A DNA stretch of 64,000 bases, taken from assembly GCA_029945375.1 (NCBI GenBank), contig CM057064.1, positions 2,604,001 through 2,668,000 on the forward strand, in the 5' to 3' direction. The stretch comes from Agaricus subrufescens. Taxonomy: Eukaryota; Basidiomycota; Agaricomycetes; Agaricales; Agaricaceae. Under the pieces are notes generated by a model. It saw nothing but the letters and a program-made list of their open reading frames with translations. It was not told the origin of the DNA and did no database searches. Positions 11,452 to 23,910 of this stretch are shown in pieces. The stretch's first letter is position 1; each line of letters starts with the position of its first letter. The position numbers and the translations under genes were made by a program.

Positions 11452-13135
11452 TCATTCAGCACCCGAATTACGTGCTGAGACCCTTTCCGAGTATACTAAA
11501 CCAGCGAGCACCATACCCAGGATACCAAACAACGAAGTATGGAGTATCACAAATGGAAGACTAGTCCAAAGCGCAAGCTTTGAGCTAGTAAATTCTCCCC
11601 TGACACTTTGAGCGAAGACATTTTGTTGCGAACGAAGTCTATGCACCCGTCCTTGATAGCCGCTAATAAAGGCTTTGAATGCGGAAAGCGAATATTTGTC
11701 CACGTTCTTGTTTATGGTGGCTAGGTCTAACGGTGGGACAGAGGTGATGTTGTCATTGTCCGTATCGCTCAAAAGCATTGTAGCGGAGACCCAGTTATAA
11801 TTCACTGAACCTCTCTCAGTGATATTAAATGGGTCGTTGGACATGACGGTCGCATTGAGTATGACCGAAAACAAGTTCCTAGCCGCTTGTGGATGGATAT
11901 TCACAGGGGAGGGAACATCGAAATCGGATAGTATGGAGATGTCGGGTTCGGTGCGATTAGCGGTGGGGAAAAGAAGCACGGTCCGTGACACGAACTCGAG
12001 TTTGGGAGTGCAGACTAGAAGAGTGGCGAGTGGGGCCCGGAGAGATCTGGTTGACGTAAAGAAACCAGTGAAACCTTCGGGGTCAAAGATTGTTGGAAGA
12101 TTACTGAGGTCAATCGAGGTGTTGACTGATGTTGAATTGATTGCGGGTGGAATAGAGGAGTTAGAACCTAGGAATAGGTAGGCTGAGACGCCGCTCAGGG
12201 ACATATCCAGGTTTTCAGGTAATAAGAAAATGATGCTTGGACCGGACTCTATTCCTTGTAAGTGGCTGATGGTATTTAAATTAGAGATCACAGTACGTAC
12301 CCACAACACGCGAATCAGAAATCGACGTCGCATTTGAACTAATCCTGGCAGTCCAGGTATCATTGCCAATCTTGATATCGTTACCGGTATAACTATCGGG
12401 TGCTTTCCACTGGCAGTCATGGTGAAAGGAGACAACATCGGTCTCATATACAACCTTGGTTGTCGTATCAAGATCATGAGTTGGAAGGGGAATGAGGTAG
12501 TTCGGCTGTGAGATATACCCCCAGGCTTGTTTATACACCTGTTCGAGCCTTACGATCATATCTGTCTGAACCATACGCTCGAGAAAAGCTTGACTACTGA
12601 TGTCGGTCGAGTCTGGGTTGAGAGAGAAGGTGGAGATTAAGCCAATGGGTAAAGATCGCTGAGCACCAACACCATCAGACACAGTGATGGTCGAGTTGCC
12701 AACTATGCGAAAGAGGATGAGAACAGGGTAGGATAGTAGGGCAATCTTGACGGTTTTTGAAGAACGAATCATGTCGGACGCAAACCGCACGATCGCGGCG
12801 AGAGGGTCTGTGGGCTCTGGTTCATCTCGCTCTGCCCTCATTCTGTCAGGCAAAGTAGTGCAGATATACAGAACACCCTCGACGGCTGCCGTCTGCCACA
12901 ATGAGAATATCGCGGTTAAACCACTCCTAATTGTTGTGTCCTCAATGTCCAGATTAAACCAGGGCAATAGTCGAGGATGAGCGTAGCAGAGCCAGGCCAA
13001 CGCGGTGAATCCAGCTTCCAAAACAAAGAAGATCAAGTAACGGGCCAAGTTCAGAGGTTCATGCTCTTGAGTGATTTTACGAGCAGTGAAATCCTCGGGA
13101 CGAGTCGAATCATCCGCCTCCTGAGACTTGGACAT
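11452..13135 (-). CDS. four-helix membrane protein with glycosylated ectodomain, copy 3
   Basis: Exons 13135-12301 and 12248-11452, with a 52-bp intron, give 543 residues. It is the closest relative of copy 2, with the same start (MSKSQEA), the same three N-terminal hydrophobic helices, and the same conserved block QAWGYISQPNYLIPLPT before the splice site. The N-x-S/T-rich ectodomain and final helix (LALWTSLPFV onward) also match. An in-frame ATG 57 nt upstream (13192) exists, but its extra residues have no match in the other copies, so the internal start is preferred. The frame is intact. Together with copies 1, 2 and 4 it forms a same-strand array made by local duplication. Function unknown. 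Confidence 0.8.
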
Positions 13136-14684
13136 GCTAGAGCGAGTGGCAAAAGAGGGAGGTGCAAGCGAAAAATACTTTGATATTTGCATTTCTTCTC
13201 TATATATGTTGTAGTATGCTCAATGGGCGTTAAATTCTATGTTTTATACAATCCAGATATGGTTTAGTTTTCAACAGCGCTTCCAGTGAGTGGAGCCAAA
13301 AGCTGCTCATGAACACAGGTTTATTGCGGCCGGTGTTGCGTAGGGTAAGAAGGAAGATCAATAGTAGGAGTGACCCTGTTAATGCTCAAAAAACGCGCCT
13401 TCTCATCACTAAAATTTGCATCAATGGATTAATGCGAGTTCTTCCTTCACCATTCTAGAAAACAAAACTCCACGACCATGCAGTTTTTAAAGCCCACGCC
13501 TCGAGGTGCTCGGCACCGCGTTGATCGCCAAATTATAGCTGCAGTTCTGGACACATAGCATGTTCCACATACGGCAAGTCCGATGGCCGGTATTAACACT
13601 AGTGTTCTACCCTTTCTGAAAATCAAATTTATTTGACTGTGAGACAACCAAACGCATCGATATAGACAGGTATAGTAATGACATTGCATTTGTCTGACTT
13701 ATCTCATTCTTCAAATTTACCATGAACAATCAATCTGGTGCAACATGAGGGAACTATGGTCAATTGCTACACTTTGAGTTACGTGCGATTATTAGTACTG
13801 TGTCACTGGAGGAACGTTGGGATGGACGATGAATGATATTGTCAAAAATTACATCTGAAGACACCTGTTGGGATGGCGACTTACGGGAAATGGTCTTCAA
13901 CATATAGCAAATATAGCAAATGCATGGCATGTGAGAACTAGTCATGATCAAGTTTGTAAGATTGATGCTGAGACTCCACGCCATGTATAGCATATAAATT
14001 ATTAATTTTGTCGCTCTAGTATGCCTGATACTAATGTAGCCCGATCATAATCTCCTCGGCAAGCTAAGTAGCTTTTGAGACATAAAATTCTATGAAACAA
14101 AAAATGGTAGCAAGGCAAAAATTAATTGGGACAACAATAGAGGCCCAATTATGAAGGATACGAAGTGTATGCTCCGTAGTGTTGAGAGCACGATCGAGCC
14201 TTATCATTGAGTCGTACGTAGGCATTCACCTCATCTCGCTCACCCCTTAAGTCCCACCGTCAATAATGGTCTGTGGACATGAAGAGGAGCGGACGAGTAC
14301 TAAAGTACTAGCTAGTTGTCCATAAGAAGCTCGATCCTGAATTTGTCGGAAAATAATAATCGGTTTGATCGACTTATGTCTGTGTGATCTAAAAGATAGC
14401 CTGATCCCTCCCGGTACACCTCGATCTAACCGTCTGACCCTCAGGGGTTGATAATGACTCCGATGAAGTTAGACTACTTGAATATAAACTTAGATTGAGC
14501 GCAGCCCATGATCCAGCTCGTTTTGGTTTTCCGGGCAGTTTTTCTGACATGAATACACCGAGAGCGTCAAGTAGTCTTATAATAGTGAGCCTCATGTAGC
14601 TTGAACGTGGAGTACAATTATCGAAGGCTATTAAGTTCAAGGGACCAGGCGATATTACATTCAGTACTCTGGCATGGACGACCA
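13136..14684. other. spacer with a possible membrane-protein remnant
   Basis: On the minus strand, 13993-13760 and 13689-13447 contain short hydrophobic segments (for example WSLSINLTNLIMTS and LVLIPAIGLAVCGTCY) like pieces of a basidiomycete multi-helix membrane protein. They do not join into a gene and there is no start. Minus-strand 14685-14389 is open just beyond the stop of gene B and may be its decayed continuation. The rest looks empty. Confidence 0.25.
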
Positions 14685-15728
14685 TTATTCACGACATGAT
14701 GAACATCGGCACATTTTTCTGAATACAGGATAGTCATCTTGGATTATAGAAACCTGAAGAACAGAAAGTTGACCAACGCCAAAGGGAAGCCAAATTAAGC
14801 TGACCTGGTCACGATACGTCGAGTGTTGTGTTCTGATGCTTGTCCAAGTTTGCTGGTATAGACCCAACATAGGGGTGCCTCGGTGCCTTGAATTGTCGGA
14901 GCATTTTAGGAAGTCCCTCATCTGACATATCTTGCTTACGACATCTGACCACCATGTCACTAGATGAGATAGGTACGCGCGAACGTTATCAAGGTCTGCC
15001 TCTAATTGTTCATAGGTGAAGTTTGGTGTCTTAGCATCCAGTATAGCAGCTACCCATTGGAGTAAGAATGAGCTCATGGCCGCAAACCCATCAGTCTGCG
15101 CACCTTTCAATTTTTCCTGCCCCAGCTGATTTGTCCCGCGTTTTATAGGCGAAGGTGCGACAAATGGAAGGGGAAGACACCATAGTGTGCGACCTGACAA
15201 GAGGAGCCCCATCAAGCGTGACTCTTCTACCTCAAGCTCTGTTTCAGATGAATACACTGAGTTCTCTATGGACTTCAACCGAAGTTTGCTGATCTATAGC
15301 AGTCGGACACTGAGTGAGCTGAAGCAGAGCCCTGTATGATGGTTGCTTACGAGCTCAAAGTTTCCTAAAAGCTGTTGATTACATTGCTGAGCCTGCCCGA
15401 GACCGTATTCGGCAAATTTGTGGAGCCCATCAAGGTAATCTGTCAAAGCTTCATCATTATGGCCGTTTTCAAGGGCCGCAAAGAATGTCAATGCATCCCT
15501 TGCCAGAACGATACCATCCTGACTCAATTTCAAGGTGACATCAATGGTAGTAGAAAAGTCGTTCCCTTGATTTTGAATATATTCAGGCTCCATATAACGT
15601 AGTTGCTGCGCATCTGTGAGGGCATGTTCTAAAGCCTGGTATATATATCTGATGGATGGAATAACGGATTGTGTATCGATGGAGGTGAAAGTAGGGAGAT
15701 TTGTTGATGGGGGTTGGCAGGGCTCCAT
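14685..15728 (-). CDS. helical protein gene B (short member of the B/D family)
   Basis: Three exons, 15728-15351, 15293-14805 and 14753-14685, give 311 residues. It is homologous to gene D at 23.9 kb. Shared features are the N-terminal helix (SIRYIYQALEHAL), the block LSQDGIVLARDALTFFAALE (D has TSRDGVILAVDSLTFLSAIE), a hydrophobic stretch near the middle, and the block LSHLVTWWSD followed by HSTYRDQ (D has TWWSN and YSRYRDE). Introns sit at equivalent points. Mostly helical with no signal peptide. It stops soon after the last shared intron, whereas D continues for about 230 residues, so B is either a short form or truncated. I know the pattern only as a recurrent agaricomycete hypothetical protein. 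Confidence 0.7.
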
Positions 15729-15738
15729 AGCTGTTAGA

Positions 15739-16070
15739 TGGATGTAGAATGACGCTTATGCATCACGGCAGTATATATGATAGCCAGGATGACCATGCAT
15801 ACACCACATGGGATGATCGAATGTAATTCACCCAGTACTTTCTCGACCTCAGCTACAGGATCGAGATCCGGAAACGTGCCGCGCTACCCTTTCGGTCACA
15901 GGGATTTTATCTGGCATTGAGGGAAGTTCGTCCAGGGCCTTACGCCACTCTTCTTGGCTGCTCATGCTTTCCCCGCTGTGTTGGAAAGGCATCTCCAGGA
16001 AAAGTCGGACGGCAGGGACTACCCTAGGAAAAGACAGCTGAAGCGAGCTTTCATGCCCTTCAAACAGCAC
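15739..16070 (-). other. possible exon(s) of a small hypothetical gene upstream of B
   Basis: A frame at 16070-15890 contains polar helical sequence (SSQEEWRKALDELPSMPD). A second frame ending at about 15739 encodes a hydrophobic segment (GVCMVILAIIYTAVMHKR) like a C-terminal membrane anchor. No splice joins them convincingly, and an alternative splice gives another open frame. Likely a relic or an unresolved gene. Confidence 0.2.
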
Positions 16071-17031
16071 TTCTACTTATACGCATACAGAGGCCAACAA
16101 TTCCATACATTATCACTCCAACGATAATCCGCTCACCAATCAAGTTCAAACCGTCAGCGTGGACGTATGTTTACGAAAGCTATATTAGACATCTTGTTTC
16201 CTTGGATGTAACGACTCATAAGTAAGTTGACTAGGCTGACGCCCAGTTGACCGGCTTGCAATATTAGATACGTGAATAATGTAGTGGATGCAGTAACAGA
16301 GTAAATTGTATCTGTTGAGCGCTGGGAGACAAAAATACATTAGCCTCTCTCCGCGATGCGTAAACTTTATCATAAGACTAGAGTGTCAATGTGCAAAAAC
16401 AGACGATGCCCAGTAGCAAAAAGAGGTACAACAAACTAAAACTCTATGTTGAAAACCTGCAGGGTATGACATCAAAGGTCGGGAGGGAGCGAGAGGGAGT
16501 GAAGGCACTTCAATATCCAGCGGTCAAGTGACATCCGCCAGCCATAACCAATCAGGGAACTTTTATTAATCAGTGGCACTGTTACCAATATATAGATGCT
16601 ACGCCTTCACGAGCTATCGCTCAAACTGAGTGAGCAACTTTGACGGGTACAAGACCTACTTGAAGGGCAGTTCCGGGTACAATATCCCTAAAGTAGTTTC
16701 GGGAATATTTGCAGACGAGCTTCTTGATTCTGGCACCCGAACACGTCTTGTGCATAGATTTTGAATCTCATTGGAAGATGTGTACACCCGAATGAATAGC
16801 GTGTGGCGCTCTAGTGTTGGTCTATAAATAGAATAACAAAGCCCGAACGTCACATTGAACTGTTGATCAGGGACTGACAATAGCAGAATTTCCTAGGAGC
16901 GCAAATTTGGTATTCAGATTGACTCAGGGCGTGGAATGATGCACTCCTACTATGTGACGAGGATACTCCATAATTAAGCATTACACGGGCTTGTGCTACT
17001 ATTATCTCTTCCACTACCGAAGGCTATCATA
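16071..17031. other. non-coding spacer
   Basis: Only short shadow frames are seen; no RNA gene or repeat ends could be identified. It contains the promoter side of the weak upstream exons and the 3' side of gene C. Confidence 0.35.
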
Positions 17032-17967
17032 TCACTTTCCAATTCTACCTAGTTTAAATTTTAAATCCCAACCTCCTGACTTTTCCTGGACTATCTTTTT
17101 ATCATGATCGAGTCCCGCAACCCCAAACTAAGATGGATGTCAATAAAATTGACCGATGGATGCCATAGACACTAACCTCTGTTGTATAATCAATATAAAT
17201 CTGTCCGAGAGTCGACCATTGGTTTTCCACTTGCTTGCGGAGGATACTGTTGCTAGTATCCATGCGGTCTAAGTTCTTTTCGATACAAGAGATTATCTCA
17301 TCATTGACATCGGACCACAACTTGATGAGAGAGCTAAAGTTCATTTCTTCCCGGTGGCCAACAATTTTTCGCATCACCTCCAGAGACTTAGTCACTGGAT
17401 GGTCTGAGCTTAAATGTTGGTTATCATTGTGTATGGAATACTTACTACTAGTGCCTCGTCCTGGTGCGCCTTCATCATCAGTCTGTTTCAAATACGACTC
17501 TATCTGTTTAAAAAGCTGAAATCACCAGGGCATGATCATCAGTGTTGGGACAACAACTGTGACAGTGTCCTACCTTATTAGCAGATATGCGGACACTCCG
17601 AAGAGCAGAAATCACTGCTTCCACTTCGCCTCTGCCCTTTTTCACATAGTTTTCTTTGAACTGTTTCACATCCTCTTTCCACATATTTAGTCCGCTTTCA
17701 GTCAAATATTTCCCTTTGCTTGCAACTTTTGATGACTCCAGAAGGGAAAATTCCATCTGTTGGATCAATACTTGGCAGGGTTCCTTCAACGATATCCTAG
17801 GGAGAGAAGTAAGTTTTCGCCTCTTACATATCATCAGTGCGTGCGTACGGTAATCGAGCATTGTTCATAGTTTTCCATAGTTCAACCACCCACTTTGTCT
17901 CGACCACAGTAGCCGTGATAGAGCGGGAAAATAAATTAGCATCCACAACAGCTGATTGACTGGTCAT
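17032..17967 (-). CDS. helical protein gene C
   Basis: Four exons, 17967-17849, 17796-17574, 17515-17177 and 17127-17032, give 258 residues (introns 52, 58 and 49 bp). If the last intron is retained, the frame ends at 17102 instead. The protein starts MTSQSAVVDANLFSRS and is rich in charged amphipathic helix (for example NMWKEDVKQFKENYVKKG and FSSLIKLWSDVNDEIIS). There is no signal peptide and no obvious catalytic motif. It lies between family copies 3 and 4 and beside gene B. It may be a distant member of the same helical-bundle group as A, B and D, but I cannot align it residue by residue. Unrecognised; the exon chain is good. Confidence 0.6.
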
Positions 17968-18199
17968 GATGTTCAGATTTTGTGGCGGCTATATTTTACT
18001 TGTGTAGTATGGATTGTGAATAGTTGAGAGAAGAACAAACAGAAAAATGAGAGGATGATTGCACCAGAAATTTTGAAGGCACTTAAGAGCATCTCTCGAT
18101 TGTTGTCATAAGTTGTCATCGTTTGTCAATATCCTTAGTTGTCGTGGTAGAGTAGAAAGCGTAAAATTTCTCCCTTGTACTCGCTGACAGTGATTCTAG

Positions 18200-18798
18200 A
18201 GAGAAGATACATCACTAGCTCCACCTGAACTGATATCTCTAATGAGCATTTTAACGGGGCGAGACGGGGTCGGACGAATGTGTTGGAAGATGATGTACCC
18301 ACATTGATTTAGCCTTATCTCAAGTTGAAAACAACAGAAGATTGACGCGAGCACAGCCATTACTAGTAGCTGTCTGGGCGACTTACTCGGATGCCCCGCG
18401 CGCTCCCGGAATGACGTGTGAAAACATTCTTCATGCGCATTTGGGAGCGCGTACTCACACTCAATAAAAAACATGGTTTTTGTTCAATAAGTGACTACAG
18501 AGTATAGCAACATCAAGAAAGTGTTATCGGTTTAGGTATGTCAGACTCCACTACGTACAGTGCTTACTATAATGAATATTGGCACTTTGCATTGCACGGT
18601 GTAATCATAAGACGGCACCGGTTGATTCGGAGTTGAGAAGCTATTGTCGTCGATCCTGTAAATCCATCTATCTGCGATATTAACAAGTAACAATGAGTCA
18701 TTCTCAATCAATCTACAAGTTATTTCTGCGTTGGCCGTGACCGGCAATCTCAACTCCTCGATTATGCTTCCACCGCTACAACTTACGGAGACTTGCAT
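18200..18798 (-). CDS. small hypothetical gene, 5' exon clear, 3' part unresolved
   Basis: The first exon (18798 to about 18568) encodes a beta-strand-like sequence starting MQVSVSCSGGSIIEELRLPV and ending VQCKVPIFII, followed by a GTAAGC donor. A possible second exon lies between about 18475 and 18200 (contains NAHEECFHTSFRERAG), but its frame and internal intron are ambiguous. No family recognised. Confidence 0.35.
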
Positions 18799-20276
18799 TT
18801 TTCTGTTGTATTACATTGCAGTAGCACCAAGAATTCAGAATAGCGCTGCTGTACTGATCAATATTTCTGCAAACTTCAGAAAGTAATGCAAGTAAATTGC
18901 TGAATTGTATATGGCCAACGAGTTTACATGAGAAGGACCAGACGTTTACCTGTGGACATGGGGTAGCTTCTTATGCGTTATGAGAGATGTGCAGGTATAA
19001 GCTCCCTTGTCGGTCAGAGAATCTATTCTAGTTACACGAACACATGCATGCATGCCACATCACTTCGCGAACATGTGATGTAAGTTAATGCAGAGATAAG
19101 TGGGACCACTTCCTTGTCCCTCTATATCTGTGCCTTGGAAGGGTGAAACGTTTGATGGATGGGGAGACTCGGCCAAGCTAGAACACTGCTAGGCTTATTA
19201 GTCACGTTTCTTCGCCGAGGAGAGTACGCAACTCTTCCCTCCTTCAACTTAAAGCGCCTGGACTGAGGTGATCGGTTTAATAGGATAACTCCGACATACC
19301 TTTTAGGAGATTCTTCTCGCTGGTTGCATCTCCCTACGAAATATCGTTCGAATTTTGATCATCCTGACCGAGACGCATGAGTTTTGTAGTCGAATGTTGA
19401 CGAGTCTATTGATGCATCACATCAAATGAAATACCACGGACATGACGAAGGGTTGAAACACCACGTTGCGTTAGGCGCCATTGCATTCTAAGCTCTGGCG
19501 CTTTTTCGAACATCATTTTCCAGGTGAAACACACTACTTTTCCTTTTCCCTAGTCCGCCGATTGATCATTAGGGTAAAGGCTTGCCCGACACAAGTAGCC
19601 TTGACGGATTCACCGATCACATCGAGTAGGTTCATCCGGTTGAATCGTTTCCTCACCTTCAATCTGGATCTTTGCAAAGCTGATAATTTAGTTCAGGCAA
19701 CGAAATCATGAAGTATCAAACTTGATGGATTATAGTGCGTGTTAATTGCGAAGATTTTGCAGATGTCTGCAGGACGAATAGCCTTGTTGGTTCCACTTTC
19801 ACTTTTTTCTTCTGACTCAAAACTCCTTTCTCACAACTTCACTTCGAATACTTTCTGGTTTTGGTGATTTGCCACTAAAGCTGGACTATCACATACTGAC
19901 ATCTAACGTTTCGTCTGGACAGCGTATCTGACTCGCATCTGCGACATGTCCTCTCTAGGAAGAAGGATGCCCCAAGCAGAGAAATAATGTAGAGCCAGGA
20001 GGTAAAAAATAGATCTCACTGGGTTGTTGTTCCTCGTTATGGAATAGGTTAGAGTATATGAAACGTAGTCACATAACAAGGCTGATTGGATATTGGAAAC
20101 AAGTGATAAAGCCGAAGAACGCTAAACTATTGCAGATAGTAAACATCAAGCGGTAAGAGTAAAATGAAGCACAATAGAACAAGAAACCAATGTCTCAAGA
20201 AAGTCCCAACTGAAAAGAGTCATAAACGAAAGCCACATTCGTAATATTGAAATTCGGAAAGATAGCTCAACTGGGT
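18799..20276. other. gene-free spacer
   Basis: No credible frame longer than about 75 residues and no RNA gene. The right end is the 3' flank of family copy 4. Confidence 0.35.
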
Positions 20277-21953
20277 TTAAATATGGTGTGAGACCCTCTC
20301 CCAGTATAGCAAACCAGCAAGCACCACTCCCAAACCGCTGAACAGTGCAGTATGAAGTATAGCAAAGAGAAGACTAGTTCTAAGAGTGAGGTGTTGGCTA
20401 GTGAATGTCCCGCTGACATTTTGAGCGAATGCACCTGGCTGCAAACGGAGATTAGCGACTTGTCCTCGATAGCCACCGATGAAGGACTTGAACGCAGATT
20501 GCGTATAACTATCCACTTTCTGGTTGATGGTTGTCAAGTTAAATGGCCGGAAGTGACCGTTCACTTGATTCGTAGTTCCATCCAAGAACATTGTAGACGA
20601 GATCAAGTTATAATTCGCGGAAGTTTGGTTGGGAATGAGGAATGAGTCAAGGGACATAATCGTGACGTTGAAGATGATGGAGAATAAATTGCGAGTGGCT
20701 TCTTGGTGAATATTCAATGGGGAAGGGACATCCAAATCGGATAGTACAGTGGCATCAGGTTTGGTAAGATTGGCGTTCGGATGTAGACATACTTTTCGGG
20801 AAAGGAATTGAAGATTGGGATCACAAACTAGGAGCGTGGCAAGGGGAGCTCGAAGGGGGTTTGGGGGCGTTAATTCACCCACAAAATAAGAGGGGTTGAA
20901 GATTGTCGGGAGGCCACTAAGGTCGATAGAGGTGTTGACCGACATTGAGTTCGGTGCAGATGAAATGGTGTCATTTGATCCTAAAAAAAGGTAGACAGAA
21001 GTGCCCGTCAGACTATTAGGCATGTCTTCCTTGGCAGGTAATAAAAACATGATGCTGGAACCGTATGCTAACTTGCGTCAGCAAGGATAAGTTAGAGAGG
21101 GATCATATCACGTACTCTCGCTGCGCAAGTCCGCAATTGATGTCGCGTTTGAGCTAATTCTTGCACTCCAAGTGTTGTTTCCAAGCGTTATAGTGTTACC
21201 AGTGTAGTTGTCAGGGGCACGCCACTGGCAGTCATAGTGGAAGAGGACAACGTCTGTCTCATATATGACTTGGCTTGCTTGAATGTCCTCAGTCGGCAGA
21301 GGAATAAGGTGATTCGGTTCCAGAACATATCCCCATGCCCTTCCATATAATTGCTCGAGCCTCACTATCATGTTGCTCTCAACCAAGGTTTCAGGAATAG
21401 CTTGACCAACGATGTTGCCCAAATTAAGATCGAGGGGAAAGGGTACGATGGAACCGATTTGTATAGCCTGTTCATAAATGCCACCGTCGGCAACTGTAAT
21501 AGTCGCGGTCCCCACTATACGAAGGACGACCAACACTGGGTATGCAAAGAGCGCGACCTTGATGGTAGCACAAGAGCTAATAACATCGAAGACAAACCAC
21601 CTGATCTTGGGAACCAGGTTGTTCTGCTGAGCGTTGCAGGGCGTAGCCTTCGCCCTACTTCTGATTAAACCAGAGCATATGTCAAGAACGCATCCGACAG
21701 CGAAGGTCTGCCACAGTGAAAAGACAGCAGTCAGACCACTCCTAACGTTTGAGTCGCCTATGTCACTCAGGTCGGACCAAGGCAACACCCGGGGATGAGT
21801 GTAACAAGTCCAGGCTAATGCAGTGAATGCAACCTCCATTAGACAGAATGTAAAATGACGCGCGATGTCAAAAGGCTCATGCTCATAGGAGGTTTGATGA
21901 GCGCTGGAACCTTCGGCTTGGGATCGTTCGGACGCCTCTTGGGACTTGGGCAT
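20277..21953 (-). CDS. four-helix membrane protein with glycosylated ectodomain, copy 4 (divergent)
   Basis: Exons 21953-21116 and 21067-20277, with a 48-bp intron at the family's conserved site, give 542 residues starting MPKSQEASE. All four hydrophobic helices, the QLYGRAWGYVLEPNHLIPLP block and the N-x-S/T-rich ectodomain are kept. The sequence is clearly further from copies 2 and 3 than they are from each other, for example in the loop after TM2, where the acidic DEPEPTDP region is replaced. It is separated from copy 3 by about 7 kb that holds helical genes B and C. The frame is intact, so it is an older duplicate still under constraint. Function unknown. Confidence 0.78.
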
Positions 21954-23910
21954 GCTAGAGCGACTGAGAGGGGGTGAGGTAATGGAAATTAATGGGAGAT
22001 GCCTCGACAGCGGCGATTTGACCTTCTATATATTGGAAAATGCTAAAAAGGCATGCTTCCCGCAGTAATTAGGTGGGGGTGGTACCTGAAGTAAAGAGGC
22101 TGAATATACATCTTCGGGGTGATGCCGAAAGGATGATCTTTGATCTAAAGCTCCTTCACTATGAATCTCCTTTCCTTCCAAGGAGATGATTCCCAAGGAA
22201 AGATCAAACGCATTAATACTTGCGCCATACCGGGCAGATGGTGATTCATAGGTCAGTCATATCCGTGACTTGTAATGTCCGAACATTACCGAGAATGTGA
22301 TTGAATAAGACTTTTCATGATATCGCCAAGTCTCGGTGTCTGACAGGCCTGGCCTGAATCTCTCCTCATCTACCTGTTTAATATATGTGGGCGAGCACCG
22401 AGCTTTCTAAAAAGATGAAGGCGCCTATGCTGTTTTCACAGCCTCCCATATATGACAGGTACGCCTATAATTGCAGTAAAATCGGGGAGTGGAAGATCGG
22501 AAAATTCCTAAATGAGCTAGAGCAAAGAGTAGTTCCGAGTCGCTTCCGATGGAATTATGCTCTCTTACGGAGGTTTCACCTGTGTATTTGTCTTTCCCGC
22601 TCTCAGTGAATGTGTAATGGTGGAACTACGCAGAATTGCGATTAAACTGAGAGATGTAGCGACCATGGAGCGGAGAAGGAATAGTAGCAAGGGTCCAACC
22701 GCTGATCCGCTGATTCTTGACTATACAGTGCCAAACATGGAAACACGCAGTCGCGGCCCCGAAGAAACCTCAGTAGGCTCGTGTTCTTTTTCGATTTGAT
22801 AGCGTGTCCTTCTGGCCGATGCGGTGTTAATACCAGGATAACATTGCTACATCACAGTTCTATGGAGAGTTGAGATGTTTTCAACTTGGTAGATGTGAGA
22901 GAAATATTACGCACAGGCTCTTTGCACCCCCTGTCGGGTCTACCGTTATCCCGGAAGATTCAAGCACTCGAACGAGGTGGCTCTTGGTGACCTTTGTCAT
23001 TAAAAGTCACAAGAAATTGAGAATAAGTGCCTTATGTGACACCGGCCCACGGGCCCGGCGGGAGTTAATTTCCTGCTTGACTGCTATATCAGGCAGATAC
23101 CAAGTATAGCTGCAACATTCCCACGTTTACGACTTTCCGCTTATGACTGCCAAACCTCACAACAAGCAACAGAAAAGAGGGCGTGCAGTTTTATCTGGTG
23201 CAGATCTTATGTGCCTCATGTGATTGACTTCTCCGTCCACCAGAACACTCCCCACAACGGCACGTCGGCCATGTGGGGGACCTGCATCGGAAAAGTGATC
23301 TGGCTGACTTGTACGCAGGACTCTAAAACCTTGTCTCCCAGCACCCCCTGCTATGAGCGTATCTTTGCCTTCTTTCTTAGTTATCGCTCCCTCTCGCGTG
23401 TCTTCAAAGTTTTCTCGGTTGTGTTGTATGCGCGACTTACAGCGGGGCGTCAACAGAGGTATTGTATAGGCGATGTTTTGATACACGTGTCGTTATGTAT
23501 CATGGATGATGCAGGGCTAACATCCAAAGTGGCTGAAACGCTCCTCACTGTGACCAGGGGCTGATCATGCTGCCTCCACACCTTTATCAACATTGCCTAC
23601 GAGATGGAGCACAGAATCCAATGTTCGACATTCAACCTTCCACTCTGGTCTAGATTCCGCCAACTTGAAGGCTGCTAAGGATAGCATACGAATGGTCATT
23701 CCCCATTTTCTGGATCGGGTCAAGCAAGTCGCTAGCGCCCATTTTCTCGTCAAGAGTTTCCGCGGTGATAAAGGGACGAATCGATGATGGTTTCACCTGC
23801 GAAGCGCTGTATGGTTTATCGCGGAGTCTGGCTGCGTGTTGAAAGCGAGGCGTGTATGGATATCTAGTAACGACTCTTGGTATGCCCCGTTGTGCCTCTG
23901 CTTCCCCTTC
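21954..23910. other. gene-free spacer between copy 4 and gene D
   Basis: Several open frames of 60-117 residues occur on both strands, but none shows splice continuity or protein-like composition. I see nothing else in it. Confidence 0.35.
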
